Of a stretch of DNA of 64,000 bases, positions 61,146 to 64,000 are shown piece after piece. The stretch comes from Blastococcus sp. VKM Ac-2987. GTDB lineage: Bacteria > Actinomycetota > Actinomycetes > Mycobacteriales > Geodermatophilaceae. Location of the stretch: contig NZ_JAPVBG010000003.1 in NCBI RefSeq assembly GCF_026967805.1, forward strand, positions 930,001 through 994,000, given 5' to 3'. Under the pieces are notes generated by a model. It had not been told where the DNA came from. It ran no database searches and saw nothing but the letters and a program-made list of their open reading frames with translations. The position numbers were made by a program, and so were the translations under genes. How positions within the stretch are numbered: position 1 is the stretch's first letter; each line of letters begins with the position of its first letter.

Positions 61146-63674
61146 GTGTGGCGCCTCGCCGTCAAGAACGCGGTCGCGCACCGCTCCCGCCTGACCCTGA
61201 CCTGGCTCGCTGTCGCCCTGGGCGTCGCCTTCGTCGCCGGCAGCCTCGTGCTCACCGACACCAGCAGCCGGCTGCTCGACGCGCAGTTCCGCACGGCCGC
61301 CGCCGGCGTGGACCTCACGGTCCGCGCCGCGGCCGCGTTCGGCAGCGCGATGGGCGTGGAGGTGGAGCGGGACCCACTGCCGGCCCACCTCGCCGAGCGC
61401 GTCGCAGGCACCCCCGGTGTCGGGCAGGCACGCGCGGTCGCGTCCGGTCCCGGGCAGCTGCAGGTCCGCGGGGAACCGGTGCGACCGAACGGCCCGACGA
61501 TCGTGGGGACGTGGGCGGAAGCGCCGTTCACCGCCTACGAGCTGCGCACCGGCCGCGCGCCGGACGGCGGCGACGAGGTGGTCCTGGACGCCGCCACCGC
61601 CGCCGCGCACGACATCGCCATCGGCGACACCGTCACCGTCTCCGCCACGGTCAGCCGCCGGCTGGAGGTCGTCGGGTTGACCGGCGTGGGCGAGGACGAC
61701 GGGCTGTCCGACAGCGCCGTCGTGATGGTCGACCTGGGCACCGCCCAGGCCCTGCTCGACCTGGGCACCGGGGTGACGTCGGTCGACGTGATCGCCGCCC
61801 CCGACGTCGCCGTCGCCGAGCTGCGGAGCGACCTGGCGCAGGCCCTGGGGCAGGAGTACGCGGTCACCAGCGGCCAGGACGCCGCCGAAGCGAGCGCCGA
61901 GGCGGCGAAGGAGAGCATCAGCTACCTCCGCGTCGTGCTCCTCGCGCTCGCTGCCGCCGGGCTCCTGGTCGGCGCGTTCTTGATCGCCAACACCTTCGGC
62001 ATCGTGCTCAGCCAGCGCAGCCGGGAACTGGCCCTGCTGCGCGCCGCCGGGGCCACCGGTCGGCAGGTGTTCGCCTCGGTGCTCGCCGAGGCCCTCCTCA
62101 TCGGGATCACCGGCGCGGCCGGCGGCACCGCGGCCGGCGTCGGCGCCGCCTACGGGCTCCGCGGCCTCGCGCAGCGCACCGGCCTGGCGCTCCCCGACGG
62201 CCCGCTGACCGTCACCTCCCGCACGGTCCTGGTCGCGCTGGTCGCCGGCGCCCTCGTGACTCTCCTGGCCGCGCTCGGACCCGCCCGCCGCGCCGCCCGC
62301 GTCGCCCCCGTCGAGGCCATGCGGCTCGCCGAGCCGGCACGGCCTCGACCTCGCCGGCGCCGGCTGATCACCGGGTGGGTGCTGCTCGCCCTCGGTGTCG
62401 CGCAGCTGGGCGCTGCCGCCTATCTGCGGGACATCGCCGGCGTCGCGCTCGGCGCGGTGCTGCTCTTCCTCGGCCTGGTCGCGCTGGGCCCGGTGCTGGC
62501 ACCGCGGCTGGCCAACGCTGTCGGCCGCCCGCTGGACGGCCTCGGCGTGCCCGGCCGCCTCGCGCGTGAGTCCACGGTTCGCAACCCGCGCCGGACGGCC
62601 GCCACCGCGATGGCCCTGGCCCTCGGCCTGGCCCTGATCAGCTTCGTCTCGGTTCTCGGCGGGTCGGTGAAGGCCATCAGTGCCGGCCAGCAGGAGGCCC
62701 TGACGGCCGACCTGCTGATCCAGAGCGCCGGCGACGAGATGCTCGGCGGACTGTCCCCGGAGGTCGCGGCCCGCGTCGCCGAGCTGCCGGAGGTGGGCGC
62801 GACTTCCTCGATCCGCTACGGGCACTGGCTGGACGGCGGCATGACCAGCGCGCTGACCGCCGTCGACCCGGCGACCCTGCCGCAGGTCGCAGACGTCGAG
62901 ATGACGGCCGGCGACCTCGGCGACCTCGAGGAGGGAGGGGCCGTCCTCGCCGAGGACATCGCGATCGAACGGGGCCTGCGGGTCGGCGACCAGCTGGCGA
63001 TGACCTTGCCGCGTCACGGGGAGCAGCAGGTCCGGATCGTCGGCGTCATGGCCGACGAATCCGCCCAGGCGCTCAGCAGCGGCTACATCCTGTCCCTGAC
63101 CACGTACGCCCAGCACTTCAACGAGGACGTGGACGCCAGCGTGTTCGTCGCGCTCGCCGACGGCGTCGACGCGGAGGCCGGCCGGACGGCACTGGAGACC
63201 GCCGTCAGCGACTTCCCGAACGCGGAGGTCCTCGACCAGACTCATGCGGTCGCCGCCCGGGCCGCCACGGTGGACCAGGCGCTCGGGCTGATCACCCTCC
63301 TGCTCGGCTTCGCCGTGGTGATCGCGCTGCTCGGGATCACCAACACCCTGGCCCTGTCCATCGTGGAGCGAACCCGGGAGATCGGGCTGCTGAGGGCGGT
63401 CGGCATGACGCGCCGGCAGCTGCGGTCCATGATCCGCGCCGAGGCCGTCCTGGTGGCCGTGGTCGCGGTCGTCGCCGGCGTCGCCGTCGGACTCGGGCTC
63501 GCCGCGGCCACCCTGGTCGGCCTCAGCAAGGACGAGCTGCTGCCCATCCGGATCCCCGTCGGGCAGCTCCTGGCGGTGGTCGGGATCGCCGTGCTCGCCG
63601 GCCTTGCCGCCGGTCTGCTGCCCGCCCGCCGGGCTGCCCGGCTCGACGTCCTCACCGCCATCGCCACCCGCTGA
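61146..63674 (+). CDS. ABC transporter permease (FtsX/MacB-like, two FtsX domains)
   Basis: An 842-residue permease of the actinobacterial type with two FtsX domains. The first TM helix (about 15-35) is followed by a large extracytoplasmic domain (about 40-245), three helices (260-380) with SRELALLRAAGATGRQVF, another helix pair, a second extracytoplasmic domain and a last three-helix FtsX block with REIGLLRAVGMTRRQLRSM. Substrate unknown; these systems transmit mechanical force or extrude hydrophobic compounds. GTG start at 61146, just after the ATPase stop. Confidence 0.88.
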   Translation: MWRLAVKNAVAHRSRLTLTWLAVALGVAFVAGSLVLTDTSSRLLDAQFRTAAAGVDLTVRAAAAFGSAMGVEVERDPLPAHLAERVAGTPGVGQARAVASGPGQLQVRGEPVRPNGPTIVGTWAEAPFTAYELRTGRAPDGGDEVVLDAATAAAHDIAIGDTVTVSATVSRRLEVVGLTGVGEDDGLSDSAVVMVDLGTAQALLDLGTGVTSVDVIAAPDVAVAELRSDLAQALGQEYAVTSGQDAAEASAEAAKESISYLRVVLLALAAAGLLVGAFLIANTFGIVLSQRSRELALLRAAGATGRQVFASVLAEALLIGITGAAGGTAAGVGAAYGLRGLAQRTGLALPDGPLTVTSRTVLVALVAGALVTLLAALGPARRAARVAPVEAMRLAEPARPRPRRRRLITGWVLLALGVAQLGAAAYLRDIAGVALGAVLLFLGLVALGPVLAPRLANAVGRPLDGLGVPGRLARESTVRNPRRTAATAMALALGLALISFVSVLGGSVKAISAGQQEALTADLLIQSAGDEMLGGLSPEVAARVAELPEVGATSSIRYGHWLDGGMTSALTAVDPATLPQVADVEMTAGDLGDLEEGGAVLAEDIAIERGLRVGDQLAMTLPRHGEQQVRIVGVMADESAQALSSGYILSLTTYAQHFNEDVDASVFVALADGVDAEAGRTALETAVSDFPNAEVLDQTHAVAARAATVDQALGLITLLLGFAVVIALLGITNTLALSIVERTREIGLLRAVGMTRRQLRSMIRAEAVLVAVVAVVAGVAVGLGLAAATLVGLSKDELLPIRIPVGQLLAVVGIAVLAGLAAGLLPARRAARLDVLTAIATR

Positions 63675-63790
63675 CCGCCGCTGCGGGCGTCGGATCTCCG
63701 GCCGCCACGACGGGCACGCCCGCGGCCTGCCGCACCGCCCGGGCGCCACCGTCCATCCCGCCCGTGCACCACCGTCGACAAGGAGTTCTG

Positions 63791-64000
63791 ATGACCGACC
63801 TGTCCACCACCTGCCCCACGACACCCCACGACCACCATGCGGCCGTCACGACCCGCCGAGCGACGCCGGCCGATGCCGCGGACGTCGCCGTCATGGTCGC
63901 CGAGATCGCCGCGCACGAGGACCAAGCGGCCCACGTCCACGTCCAGGAGGAGCAGTGGCGCCGCCTGCTGGCCCGGCCCGAGGTCATCGTGCTGCTGGCC
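63791..64000 (+). CDS. GNAT-family N-acetyltransferase (5' part)
   Basis: The ATG at 63791 follows AAGGAG and opens a frame running off the right edge. TTRRATPADAADVAVMVAEI and AHEDQAAHVHV match the N-terminus of GNAT acetyltransferases (RxAtxxDaxxVaxLvaEla). The acetyl-CoA-binding motif is beyond the window. It may belong to the same transcription unit as the ABC exporter, 116 bases upstream. Confidence 0.75.
   Translation, partial: MTDLSTTCPTTPHDHHAAVTTRRATPADAADVAVMVAEIAAHEDQAAHVHVQEEQWRRLLARPEVIVLLA

Overview
The window is about 64 kb of very GC-rich DNA, with strong G/C bias at third codon positions, many GTG starts and many four-base ATGA or GTGA stop/start overlaps. This, together with the gene families present (paired LAL-type LuxR regulators, F420-type oxidoreductase, DUF6394/K+ channel pair, DosR-like box), points to an actinobacterium. 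Gene family content resembles Geodermatophilaceae (Blastococcus, Geodermatophilus, Modestobacter); that placement is an inference. No rRNA, tRNA or CRISPR array was seen.

Region 1 (1-14.4 kb) is a purine and ureide catabolic locus. A leftward operon of tightly overlapping genes encodes an acetamidase/formamidase, an AtzH-like/amidase fusion, OHCU decarboxylase, hydroxyisourate hydrolase, urate oxidase, allantoinase, a PucG-like aminotransferase, an M20 allantoate amidohydrolase, an RpiR regulator and a two-gene xanthine dehydrogenase whose Fe-S and molybdenum domains are fused (it runs off the left edge). Read together they take xanthine to urate, allantoin, allantoate and ureidoglycine. A divergent lipoprotein/permease/ATPase ABC importer probably supplies a substrate.

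Region 2 (14.4-25 kb) is mixed accessory DNA: a RelE/Phd toxin-antitoxin pair, a split hypothetical gene, a DUF6544-type protein, an F420-type oxidoreductase, a fused ABC-2 exporter, a DUF4389 membrane protein, a frameshifted CPBP protease, a decayed nitroreductase, a rhomboid protease and a DUF7010-type protein.

Region 3 (25-32 kb) has a calcium-type P-ATPase divergent from phosphoketolase and acetate kinase. A perfect GGGAC-CTAG-GTCCC palindrome lies between them and looks like a DosR/DevR box. An amidase, a zinc-free alcohol dehydrogenase and decayed sequence follow to 36 kb.

Region 4 (36-44.4 kb) is a LAL-type LuxR regulator followed by a six-gene operon: OsmC, SAM methyltransferase, berberine-bridge-type FAD oxidase, cupin, alpha/beta hydrolase and flavin monooxygenase. 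I do not recognise its pathway.

Region 5 (44.4-51 kb) carries glutaminase-STAS and a DUF6394 plus two-RCK K+ channel pair. These sit among scars: IS3 transposase and tyrosine recombinase tails, a solitary RelE remnant and an amidase tail.

Region 6 (51-64 kb) looks like one regulon. A second LAL regulator is surrounded by a membrane-anchored molybdopterin oxidoreductase, two small membrane proteins, a second flavin monooxygenase, a DHA2 exporter, a CopZ-like metallochaperone, a small basic protein, a MacB-like ABC exporter and a GNAT enzyme cut by the right edge. Three of its promoters share an upstream box, a 17-base spacer and a TAGCGT-like -10, with two weaker versions further right.

A family of five related 36-40 base repeats (14.4, 34.4, 35.9, 46.6 and 49.5 kb), all in one orientation, marks the accessory intervals.
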